5,676 bases of DNA from Lutibacter sp. (GCA_003516285.1 DPCK01000038.1:1-5676); one strand, 5' to 3'. Shown: positions 1 through 5,373, numbered from the stretch's first letter. Notes: a model not told the origin generated them from the letters alone. Program-made: numbers and translations.

Positions 1-5
1 ATTTG

Positions 6-35
6 TTTGAAGTTTCAAAAATATAGTTAAATTTG
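6..35 (+). promoter_or_regulatory. Bacteroidetes-type promoter of rpmE2
   Basis: TTTG at 6-9 is followed, after 18 bases, by TAAATTTG at 28-35. The second box matches the Bacteroidetes primary sigma consensus TAnnTTTG exactly, and the spacing lies within the range known for Flavobacterium promoters. Transcription would start near position 42, giving a leader of roughly 30 bases before the rpmE2 ATG. No other good promoter is visible before the gene. Confidence 0.6.
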
Positions 36-74
36 CAGTCTTAAAAATAAAATTACATTTAAAACGAGTTTACG

Positions 75-326
75 ATGAAAAAAGGTATACACCCAGAAAA
101 TTATAGAATGGTAGCATTTAAAGATATGTCGAATGAAGATGTATTTTTGACTCGTTCAACAGTAAACACTAGAGAAACTCTTGAAGTAGATGGTGTTGAA
201 TACCCTTTGGTAAAATTAGAGATTTCAAGAACATCACATCCATATTACACCGGTAAAACTAAAATGGTTGATACTGCAGGACGTATTGATAAGTTCAAAA
301 CTAAATATGCGCAATTCAAAAAATAA
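75..326 (+). CDS. rpmE2: 50S ribosomal protein L31, type B
   Basis: This encodes an 83-residue type B ribosomal protein L31, a small component of the large ribosomal subunit. The N-terminus MKKGIHPENYR, the central VDGVEYPLVKLEISRTSHPYYTGK segment (residues about 39-61) and the C-terminal DTAGRIDKFKTKYAQFKK are characteristic of the Bacteroidetes form. The protein has no cysteines, so it is the zinc-independent (C-minus) class rather than zinc-binding RpmE. The length is normal for type B. The ATG at 75 is preceded by an A-rich leader without a clear Shine-Dalgarno sequence, as is usual in this phylum. It has its own promoter and terminator and appears to be monocistronic. In many bacteria the zinc-free paralogue replaces the zinc form under zinc limitation; no Zur-like operator was recognised here, so it may simply be the housekeeping copy. 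Confidence 0.96.
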   Translation: MKKGIHPENYRMVAFKDMSNEDVFLTRSTVNTRETLEVDGVEYPLVKLEISRTSHPYYTGKTKMVDTAGRIDKFKTKYAQFKK

Positions 327-348
327 TTTGAAGCATTAAAATATTTAA

Positions 349-377
349 AATCCTCAACGAAAGTTGGGGATTTTTTT
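349..377 (+). terminator. Intrinsic terminator of rpmE2
   Basis: A 10-base-pair stem (349-358 with 363-372, one G-T pair) encloses a GAAA tetraloop at 359-362. A run of seven T follows at 371-377. It lies 23 bases after the rpmE2 stop codon and separates that gene from the next one. Confidence 0.9.
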
Positions 378-388
378 GTTTTAGCAAA

Positions 389-434
389 ATTGGAAACCAA
401 TATTATTTGGTGTATTCAATTGGTCTTTAATTTG
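389..434 (+). promoter_or_regulatory. ATTGG half-site cluster and weak promoter before the regulator gene
   Basis: ATTGG at 389-393 and its complement CCAAT at 397-401 form a perfect inverted repeat around AAA. ATTTGG follows at 405-410 and CAATTGG at 417-423. A poor promoter candidate overlaps: TTGG at 407-410 and TAATTTG at 428-434, which is one base short of TAnnTTTG. The arrangement suggests an operator, possibly for autoregulation by the downstream AraC-type protein, but no known site is matched and AT-rich DNA yields such repeats by chance. Confidence 0.3.
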
Positions 435-488
435 TTATCATATTTACATTCATAAATAATTACTATATTGCATATTAAAACTGACAGT

Positions 489-1595
489 ATGCCTATATAT
501 ATGGATCGCCACGATGTATCTGAAAACGTTACTGCAGAAAACGTAGCGCAATTGCATCAAGCGGATTTAAAAATACAAGATAAATTTAATTGCAGGGGAC
601 TTACGTATTGGTTTGATGAAAACAGAAAAACGGCGTTTTGTTTAATTGAAGCTCCCAATAAAGAAGCCATAAAGGAAATGCATAACCAGGCTCACGGTGA
701 GGTTCCGCATAAAATAATTGAAGTTGACAGTAATATAGTCGAATCTTTTTTAGGTAGAATTGAAGATCCTGTGAATGCTCAAAATACCAAATTAAACATC
801 ATAAACGATCCGGCTTTTAGGGTTATTATGGTTTTAAAAACCAGCAGTTATTTAAATAGATTAGAAGCAAACCAGTTTAATTTATTTGCGCAAAAATTTC
901 ATAATAGTGTTATAAAATCATTAAAATATTTTAAGGGAAGTATTGTTAAAAGCGATAATAACCATTATTTGGCATCTTTTAAATCGGTAAGCAATGCCGT
1001 TTCTTGTATCCTTAAAATTCAATCCAATTTTAAATATACCACCCCAAAATTCGATTCGAAAAATCGTAAAATTAAAATTGCTTTAAGTGCCGGAGTTCCA
1101 GTGTCTGAAGAGAAAAACCTTTTTGAAGAAGCCATAGTTTTGGCAACAAGAATGTGTGATATTGTGAATGCTCAATTGGTTATTTCTTACGAGGTGAAAG
1201 TATTGTATGAAAGTGAAAACAGAAATTTAATTATTGATAACAAATTAATTAAAGCTTTAAATCCGGCCGAAGAAAAGTTTTTAATCAAATTAATGAATTA
1301 TGTTGAACAAGTATGGAATGCTTCCAGTTTTAACGTCAGTAATTTTAGCAAAGGTTTGGGATACAGTAAATCACAATTTTACAGAAAATTGATAAAGCTA
1401 ACTGGTTTGTCTCCCAATAATTTTATTAAAGAATATAGATTGCAAAAGGCTTTAGAATTGCTACATAAACAAAGCAGAAACATCTCTGAAATTGCTTATG
1501 AATCCGGTTTTAATAGTCCTGCATATTTTTCTAAATGTTTTATGGAAAAATACGGTATTTTACCTTCAAAATATATTCAACAACATAAAACTTAG
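489..1595 (+). CDS. DUF4242 - degenerate cyclase - AraC-type transcriptional regulator
   Basis: This is a predicted cytoplasmic transcription regulator of 368 residues with three domains. Residues 1-91 (starting MPIYMDRHDV, with CRGLTYWFDE, FCLIEAPNKEA and HGEVPH) are a DUF4242 domain, the family of the SCO4226-like nickel-binding protein. Residues about 110-240 resemble a class III adenylate/guanylate cyclase fold, with segments like IVKSDNNHYLASF and AGVPVSEEKNLFEEAIVLATRMC. The two metal-binding aspartates appear replaced (Leu116, Asn158), so catalysis is unlikely. Residues about 265-365 form an AraC-family domain with helix-turn-helix motifs around 282-306 and 331-362 (RNISEIAYESGFNSPAYFSK). 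The start was set at ATG 489 because DUF4242 proteins begin at this MPI motif; an in-frame TTG at 468 would add seven residues. A truncated haemoglobin gene and a second DUF4242 gene follow, suggesting it controls them. The inducing ligand is unknown; nickel or another metal is only a family-based guess. Confidence 0.85.
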   Translation: MPIYMDRHDVSENVTAENVAQLHQADLKIQDKFNCRGLTYWFDENRKTAFCLIEAPNKEAIKEMHNQAHGEVPHKIIEVDSNIVESFLGRIEDPVNAQNTKLNIINDPAFRVIMVLKTSSYLNRLEANQFNLFAQKFHNSVIKSLKYFKGSIVKSDNNHYLASFKSVSNAVSCILKIQSNFKYTTPKFDSKNRKIKIALSAGVPVSEEKNLFEEAIVLATRMCDIVNAQLVISYEVKVLYESENRNLIIDNKLIKALNPAEEKFLIKLMNYVEQVWNASSFNVSNFSKGLGYSKSQFYRKLIKLTGLSPNNFIKEYRLQKALELLHKQSRNISEIAYESGFNSPAYFSKCFMEKYGILPSKYIQQHKT

Positions 1596-1765
1596 TCAAT
1601 CTTGTTTTATTGAATGACCCAAAATTGTACTTATTTGAATTAAATGTAGCGGTATTTTCTTTTAGAGATCACTAAAATTGGAGAGGAAAAGATTAATTGA
1701 AAAGAGTAATATTTCTTGAGATAATTTTACTGAATATTTTATTACTAACTAAAAAATCAAATATT

Positions 1766-2140
1766 ATGACAAAAACACTTTATGAACGCTTAGGCGGCAG
1801 AGAAGGAATTTCACGGATTGTGGATGACACTGTGGATGCACATATGAATAATCCTGCCGTAAATGCAAGATTTTTGCCTTTCAAAGAGCAGCCCGAAAAA
1901 TTAGCTGTCATCAAACAGCACACCATTGAATTTTTTAGCGCCGGAAGTGGCGGGCCACCAATATATAATGGAAAGGATATGGTAACCGCCCATAAAGGAA
2001 TGAATATTAGTCCGGCGGAATATATGCATACAATTGATGATATTTTTGCTGCTTTGGATAAAAACTCCATTGATGAAAACACAAAAAAAGATGTGCTTTC
2101 TATTCTTTGGTCTTTAAAGGGAATGATTGTTTCTCAATAA
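1766..2140 (+). CDS. Group 1 truncated haemoglobin
   Basis: This is a 124-residue cytoplasmic haem protein of the truncated (2-over-2) globin family, group 1. TLYERLGGREGI at residues 4-15 is the typical start, SGGPPIYNGKDM at 61-72 covers the glycine motif after the E helix, and His76 in TAHKGMNIS is the predicted proximal haem ligand (F8). Aligned by eye to mycobacterial TrHbN, the distal TyrB10/GlnE11 pair is replaced by Val23 and Thr53. His52 falls on E10, the position of the distal histidine ligand in Synechocystis GlbN. Such proteins bind O2 or NO and often detoxify NO; the role here is unproven. The ATG at 1766 was chosen because the globin homology begins there. An upstream TTG at 1697 would add 23 hydrophobic residues, and GGAGAGG at 1680-1686 lies before it, so that alternative is not excluded. 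The 170 bases separating it from the regulator gene hold no clear promoter, though ATTGG occurs at 1677-1681. Confidence 0.9.
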   Translation: MTKTLYERLGGREGISRIVDDTVDAHMNNPAVNARFLPFKEQPEKLAVIKQHTIEFFSAGSGGPPIYNGKDMVTAHKGMNISPAEYMHTIDDIFAALDKNSIDENTKKDVLSILWSLKGMIVSQ

Positions 2141-2161
2141 TTAATTTAGGGTAAATTAATT
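2139..2161. repeat. AT-rich perfect hairpin overlapping the globin stop codon
   Basis: Ten perfectly complementary bases (2139-2148 and 2152-2161) flank a GGG loop. All stem pairs are A-T, and no T-tract follows, so it does not look like an ordinary intrinsic terminator. It begins in the TAA stop of the globin gene and ends just before the TTTG box of the next promoter. It could stabilise the globin mRNA 3' end or act as an operator; neither is shown. Confidence 0.4.
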
Positions 2162-2162
2162 G

Positions 2163-2194
2163 TTTGGCTATCTAACTAATTTTTAGTAACTTAG
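2163..2194 (+). promoter_or_regulatory. Probable promoter of the DUF4242 lipoprotein gene
   Basis: TTTG at 2163-2166 is followed after 20 bases by TAACTTAG at 2187-2194, which fits TAnnTTTG except for one base. The predicted start of transcription, near 2201, leaves a leader of about 20 bases before the ATG at 2223. This favours the signal-peptide ATG at 2223 as the original start of the gene, rather than the ATG at 2306. Confidence 0.45.
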
Positions 2195-2222
2195 CTATAC
2201 TATTAACTAAAAACATCTAATT

Positions 2223-2312
2223 ATGAAGATTTTAAAAGGTTTATTGATTTTCATTATTGCATTATCTGTTTTGAATTGTATTACTGATGAAAAAAGGCTA
2301 CAATTATGTTAA
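2223..2312 (+). CDS. Lipoprotein signal peptide, frame-shifted from DUF4242 domain
   Basis: This short reading frame encodes 29 residues: a basic start (MKILKG), a hydrophobic core and a lipobox-like end (LSVLNC, Cys19), followed by ITDEKRLQLC and a stop. It looks like a lipoprotein signal peptide with no mature protein. The run of six A at 2290-2295 lies just after the signal. With seven A the frame would continue as ITDEKKATI and then straight into the DUF4242 protein whose ATG is at 2306, giving a 128-residue lipoprotein. As given, its TAA (2310-2312) overlaps the downstream ATG (ATGTTAA). Either the gene is disrupted by a one-base change, the sequence has an error in the A run, or slippage or translational coupling is used. 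I think it is the broken or shifted 5' end of the next gene rather than an independent peptide. Confidence 0.55.
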   Translation: MKILKGLLIFIIALSVLNCITDEKRLQLC

Positions 2313-2608
2313 AGACAGAAAATTTAAAGGAAAACCAAAATATGTACGTCATTGAGCGTGAAATTCCAGATGCAGGTAAATTATCTGCGGAAGAATTGAA
2401 AGCCATTTCAAAAATTTCTTGTGCTGTGTTAGAAAAAATGGGCTCAGAAATTCAATGGGTTCATAGCTATGTCACTACGGATAAAATTTATTGTGTTTAT
2501 CTGGCTCCAAACGAAGAAATGGTTCAGGAACACGCAAAACAAGGCGGATTTCCGGCAAATTCCGTAAGCAAGGTCGCGACGATGATTGATCCGAAAACTG
2601 CAGAATAA
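2306..2608 (+). CDS. DUF4242 domain protein, likely a lipoprotein shifted out of frame
   Basis: This 100-residue protein consists almost entirely of one DUF4242 domain starting at MYVIEREIPDAGKLSAEELK (residues 13-32), with IQWVHSYVTTDKIYCVYLAP and GGFPANSVSKV further on. The family includes a nickel-binding Streptomyces protein, but its biochemical role is generally unknown. The first dozen residues (MLKTENLKENQN) resemble the linker that follows a lipoprotein cysteine rather than a natural N-terminus. A signal peptide does lie immediately upstream in the -1-related frame, so the intact product would probably be exported and lipid-anchored. If the ATG at 2306 is really used, the protein would stay in the cytoplasm. 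The domain is homologous to the N-terminal domain of the AraC-type regulator encoded at 489-1595; the shared pattern is AP-N-E-(I/M)---H and a C-terminal EV/KV stretch. A terminator follows after about 40 bases. Confidence 0.85.
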   Translation: MLKTENLKENQNMYVIEREIPDAGKLSAEELKAISKISCAVLEKMGSEIQWVHSYVTTDKIYCVYLAPNEEMVQEHAKQGGFPANSVSKVATMIDPKTAE

Positions 2609-2645
2609 TTTAGTCTTTTTAGCACTAAATTTATTGAAAGTAATA

Positions 2646-2675
2646 AAAAACCCATTGCTTTTGCAGTGGGTTTTT
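2646..2675. terminator. Bidirectional terminator between convergent genes
   Basis: An eight-pair stem (2651-2658 with 2663-2670, one G-T pair) closes a TTTT loop and extends through A-T pairs to 2646-2675. A runs on the left and T runs on the right give a U-tract on either strand. It lies between the convergent DUF4242 gene (plus) and pdhC (minus) and can end both transcripts. Confidence 0.88.
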
Positions 2676-2699
2676 AAAATTAGGAATAGGCTATATTGC

Positions 2700-3971
2700 T
2701 TATGCTAACATAGTTACCGGATTTTCAATATATTGTTTTAAAGTTTGCAAAAAAGCAGCTCCGGTTGCGCCGTCAACTGTTCTGTGATCGCAAGCCAATG
2801 TAACTTTCATGGTATTGCCAACCACAATTTGGCCATTTTTAACCACAGGTTTTTCTATAATGGCACCTACCGATAAAATTGCCGAGTTTGGTTGATTGAT
2901 AATCGAAGTAAATTCTGAGATTCCAAACATTCCAAGGTTAGATACCGTAAAAGTGCTTCCTTCCATTTCCGCTGGCGTTAATTTTTTAGATTTGGCCCTG
3001 GTGGCCATATCTTTTATTTCCGCTCCAATTTGAGTCATACTTTTTTGATCGGTAAAACGAGTTACCGGCACCACCAATCCGTCTTCAACAGCAACAGCAA
3101 CCCCAATATTCACGTGGTGATTTATGCGTGTTCTGTCGTCAAACCATTGTGAATTCACTTTTGGATGTTTTTTCAAGGCCATAGCACTTGCTTTAACCAC
3201 CATATCATTAAAAGATACTTTAGTGTCTGGCAATTCATTAATAATTCTGCGAGATTCAATGGCGTTGTCCATATTAATCTCCAGCATTAAATAATAATGA
3301 GGAGCTGTAAATTTAGATTCTGCCAATCTGCGCGCAATGGTTTTACGCATTTGAGAATTGGGCGTTTCTTCAAAACTTTCAGTTCCGGAAACAATCGGTG
3401 CAGCAACAGTGGCAGCGGCAGAAACTGCAGCCGGCACATAATTTTCAACATCCGATTTTACAATGCGTCCGCCTTCACCTGTTCCTGAAACAGTATTTAG
3501 ATTGATTCCTTTTTCTGAAGCTATTTTTTTTGCCAAAGGCGATGCAATTATCCTTCCGGATGCATTTGCTGATACTGGTACTTGTGCAGTTTCAGTAACT
3601 TTAGCAGGTTCAGCGACCTCAGCAGTTTTTTCTGAAGCTTTTGGGGCTTCTGAAGTTTTTGTTGTTTCTGGCGATTTGGTTTCGCTTGGAGCACCTGCTT
3701 TAAATTCTTTTAGAATGGCGTCAATATCTTCACCTTCTTCGCCTATGATAGCCAATAATGAATCAACCGGAGCACTTTCGCCATCTTTTAAACCGATATA
3801 TAAAAGCGTACCTTCATTAAACGATTCAAACTCCATTGTTGCTTTGTCGGTTTCAATTTCAGCTAAAATATCACCTTCTGAAATTTTATCGCCCACTTTT
3901 TTTAACCACTGTGCAACAACGCCCTCTGTCATTGTATCACTTAAACGTGGCATTGTTATAATTTCTGCCAT
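2700..3971 (-). CDS. pdhC: Pyruvate dehydrogenase E2, dihydrolipoamide acetyltransferase
   Basis: This is the 423-residue E2 core of the pyruvate dehydrogenase complex. It carries the acetyl group from E1 on a lipoyl arm and transfers it to CoA in the cytoplasm. Residues 1-80 form one lipoyl domain, with the modified lysine Lys43 in EIETDKATMEF. An Ala/Pro/Thr/Glu-rich flexible linker spans about 92-137. The peripheral subunit-binding domain lies at about 140-178 (RIIASPLAKKIASEKGI, GTGEGGRIVKSDV). A second Ala/Val-rich linker is followed by the acetyltransferase domain from about 203 to the end, with catalytic His396 and Asp400 in DHRTVDG. Specificity for pyruvate, not 2-oxoglutarate or branched-chain acids, is inferred from the adjacent E1 alpha gene and the close match to Bacteroidetes PDH E2. 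Many relatives carry two lipoyl domains; this one has one. Its ATG directly abuts the pdhA TAA, implying coupled translation in one operon. Confidence 0.95.
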   Translation of the reverse strand: MAEIITMPRLSDTMTEGVVAQWLKKVGDKISEGDILAEIETDKATMEFESFNEGTLLYIGLKDGESAPVDSLLAIIGEEGEDIDAILKEFKAGAPSETKSPETTKTSEAPKASEKTAEVAEPAKVTETAQVPVSANASGRIIASPLAKKIASEKGINLNTVSGTGEGGRIVKSDVENYVPAAVSAAATVAAPIVSGTESFEETPNSQMRKTIARRLAESKFTAPHYYLMLEINMDNAIESRRIINELPDTKVSFNDMVVKASAMALKKHPKVNSQWFDDRTRINHHVNIGVAVAVEDGLVVPVTRFTDQKSMTQIGAEIKDMATRAKSKKLTPAEMEGSTFTVSNLGMFGISEFTSIINQPNSAILSVGAIIEKPVVKNGQIVVGNTMKVTLACDHRTVDGATGAAFLQTLKQYIENPVTMLA

Positions 3972-4964
3972 TTATCTATGTTTTAAAAACGGATAATCTT
4001 TTTGTTCATAAACAATATCGTATAATAATTGTTTATCTGGATATGGAGATTCTTCAGCGAATTTCTGACATTCTTCCACTTTGTCTTTTACATCTTGATC
4101 CCAAGCTTTAATCTCTTTGTCCGTTGCGTATTTTTTTTCTTGTATCACTGTCAAAACCTGGGAAATCGGATCAATTTTACGATACTCGTCCACTTCTTCC
4201 TTAGTTCTGTATTTTTGGGCATCACTCATAGAATGACCTCTATAACGATACGTTTTTATGTCTAGCAATGTTGGTCCGTCACCTCTTCTGGCGCGTTTAA
4301 TGGCTTCATCCATTGCTTCTGCCACTTTAACAGGATTCATTCCATCCACTGGTCCGCAAGGCATTTCATAACCCAAACCAAGTTTCCAGATATCTTCGTG
4401 ATTGGAAGTTCTGCTTACAGAAGTTCCCATCGCATAACCGTTGTTCTCACAAATAAAAACAACCGGAAGTTTCCAGGTTATGGCCATATTAAATGTTTCG
4501 TGCAAAGAACCTTGTCTGGCCGCTCCATCTCCAAAATAAGTTAAGGTAACGCCATCGCGTCCAAAATATTTATCGGCAAAAGCCAAACCGGCACCTAAAG
4601 GAATTTGTCCGCCCACAATTCCGTGGCCTCCGTAAAAATTATGTTCAGGAGAAAATATGTGCATAGAACCGCCCATACCACGTGAAGTTCCTGTATCTTT
4701 TCCCAATAATTCTGCCATTATTCTTTTAGGATCAACACCCAATCCAATTGGTTGAACGTGATTTCTGTAAGCGGTGATCATTTTGTCATTTTTTTGCATC
4801 ACGTGCAAAGCGCCCGCCAAAACAGCCTCTTGTCCATTATATAAATGCAGAAAACCTCTTACTTTTTGTTGGATATAAAGTGCTGCCAATTTATCTTCAA
4901 ATTTTCTCCAAAACAGCATATCTTTATACCAGTTGATATAGGTTTCTTTCGTTATTTTTTTCAT
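3972..4964 (-). CDS. pdhA: Pyruvate dehydrogenase E1 component, alpha subunit
   Basis: This 330-residue protein is the alpha subunit of the heterotetrameric pyruvate dehydrogenase E1, which decarboxylates pyruvate with thiamine diphosphate and acetylates the E2 lipoyl group. The thiamine diphosphate motif runs from GDGAARQGS (GDG at residues 145-147) to CENNGYAMGT (NN at 174-175). The active-site loop YRYRGHSMSDAQKYRTKEEV at about 239-258 contains the conserved RGHS histidine (His244), and GMGGSMH at 96-102 is also typical. The length fits the family. The ATG at 4964 has an A/T-rich leader. The beta subunit (pdhB) is not in the window; in Flavobacteria an arrangement of pdhA followed by the E2 gene, with pdhB elsewhere, is common. 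It leads the pdhA-pdhC operon and has its own promoter upstream. Confidence 0.96.
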   Translation of the reverse strand: MKKITKETYINWYKDMLFWRKFEDKLAALYIQQKVRGFLHLYNGQEAVLAGALHVMQKNDKMITAYRNHVQPIGLGVDPKRIMAELLGKDTGTSRGMGGSMHIFSPEHNFYGGHGIVGGQIPLGAGLAFADKYFGRDGVTLTYFGDGAARQGSLHETFNMAITWKLPVVFICENNGYAMGTSVSRTSNHEDIWKLGLGYEMPCGPVDGMNPVKVAEAMDEAIKRARRGDGPTLLDIKTYRYRGHSMSDAQKYRTKEEVDEYRKIDPISQVLTVIQEKKYATDKEIKAWDQDVKDKVEECQKFAEESPYPDKQLLYDIVYEQKDYPFLKHR

Positions 4965-4994
4965 TTATAAAAAATATAAGTTTAAGTCGAATTG

Positions 4995-5030
4995 CAAAAA
5001 TACCATTTTGCATTTTAGTAATTAAACAAA
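4995..5030 (-). promoter_or_regulatory. Promoter of the pdhA-pdhC operon
   Basis: Read on the minus strand, TATTTTTG (5002 down to 4995) is an exact match to TAnnTTTG. A TTTG lies at 5030-5027, with a 24-base spacer, slightly longer than usual. Transcription would begin near 4990, leaving a leader of about 25 bases. The -7 box sits inside an inverted repeat, GCAAAA (4994-4999) and TTTTGC (5006-5011), which could be a regulator site. Confidence 0.5.
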
Positions 5031-5174
5031 CCACTATTTTTTTTACTATAAGGTTTTCGTAAATTTAAGAAAAGCATTAAGATATTTTATTTTGTCAATG
5101 CAATGGCTTATATTTTTTTCAAAAAAAAATCATTTTAGGCAATATTTTTAATGTTTAACAGTTATATTTACAGT

Positions 5175-5220
5175 AATTAAAGATGATACTACAGTTGTGG
5201 GGACGACAAAGTCTTTAATT
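5175..5220. repeat. Hairpin element copy 1, conserved loop on a private stem
   Basis: A perfect nine-base-pair stem (5175-5183 with 5212-5220, AATTAAAGA/TCTTTAATT) encloses a 28-base loop. The loop contains the 24-base repeat at 5186-5209 (ATACTACAGTTGTGGGGAC, then GACAA). Inside it TTGT (5195-5198) can pair with ACAA (5206-5209), and GTTGT/ACGAC can form a five-pair stem around GGGG. The same 24 bases recur 81 bases downstream with one mismatch but with a different closing stem. Strand of function is unknown. Confidence 0.7.
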
Positions 5221-5228
5221 TATTTTTG
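5195..5228 (+). promoter_or_regulatory. Possible plus-strand promoter between the two hairpins
   Basis: TATTTTTG at 5221-5228 matches TAnnTTTG exactly, with TTG at 5195-5197 and a 23-base spacer. It would start a transcript near 5235 that contains copy 2 and ends at the terminator, about 115-120 bases long. In such AT-rich DNA a single match is weak evidence. Confidence 0.25.
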
Positions 5229-5260
5229 AAGTTAATTTTCTGATAGATAAGAAAAGTTAG

Positions 5261-5298
5261 AATAATATACTACAGTTGTGGGGACTACAAGTATTATT
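5261..5298. repeat. Hairpin element copy 2, conserved loop on a private stem
   Basis: A perfect seven-base-pair stem (5261-5267 with 5292-5298, AATAATA/TATTATT) encloses a 24-base loop that carries the repeat (5267-5290), differing from copy 1 only at 5286 (T for G). The inner pairing TTGT (5276-5279) with ACAA (5287-5290) is kept. The stem sequence differs from that of copy 1 while remaining self-complementary. A terminator begins 25 bases later. Confidence 0.7.
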
Positions 5299-5322
5299 GC
5301 TTTTATAGAAAACATCAGAAAT

Positions 5323-5354
5323 AAAAAGTCTCGAGATTTCTCGAGACTTTTTTT
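5323..5354. terminator. Strong terminator after gcvP, works in both directions
   Basis: The arms 5323-5336 and 5339-5352 are perfectly complementary and contain the palindrome TCTCGAGA. The real loop is probably ATTT at 5336-5339. On the minus strand it follows the gcvP stop by about 20 bases and has a five-base T tract. On the plus strand it ends in seven T, so it would also stop any plus-strand transcript passing through the hairpin elements. Confidence 0.88.
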
Positions 5355-5373
5355 GTTATAAAGGTATTTGGTT

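Larger units (their letters stand above)
4965..5373. other. 409-base intergenic region between gcvP and pdhA
   Basis: No protein-coding gene is supported here. From left to right it holds the pdhA promoter (4995-5030), about 130 bases of very AT-rich sequence with long A and T runs (for example nine A at 5121-5129) and no recognised element, two related hairpin elements (5175-5298) and the gcvP terminator (5323-5354). Confidence 0.7.

Noticed and set aside
468..488. TTG start seven codons upstream of the regulator ATG
   Set aside because: DUF4242 proteins start at the MPIxMDRHD motif encoded from 489, and the extra seven residues have no homology.
1697..1765. TTG start giving the globin a 23-residue hydrophobic N-terminal extension
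   Set aside because: The globin homology begins at the ATG at 1766. The extension is AT-driven hydrophobic sequence and TTG is a rare start, although the upstream GGAGAGG keeps a small doubt.
1780..2082. Minus-strand open frame of 100 codons
   Set aside because: It is antisense to the well-supported globin gene and has no recognisable protein features.
3463..3996. Plus-strand open frame of 177 codons
   Set aside because: It is the complement of the pdhC lipoyl, linker and binding-domain region. Its Ser/Ala-rich composition mirrors the Ala/Pro/Glu linker and shows no domain.
5186..5290. Minimal CRISPR array with two repeats
   Set aside because: The 57-base spacing is long, the core is only 24 bases, no cas gene is nearby, and the private flanking stems fit a hairpin element better.
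5186..5290. Tandem riboswitch for the glycine cleavage gene
   Set aside because: The elements lie after the 3' end of gcvP and beyond its terminator, and lack glycine-aptamer features.
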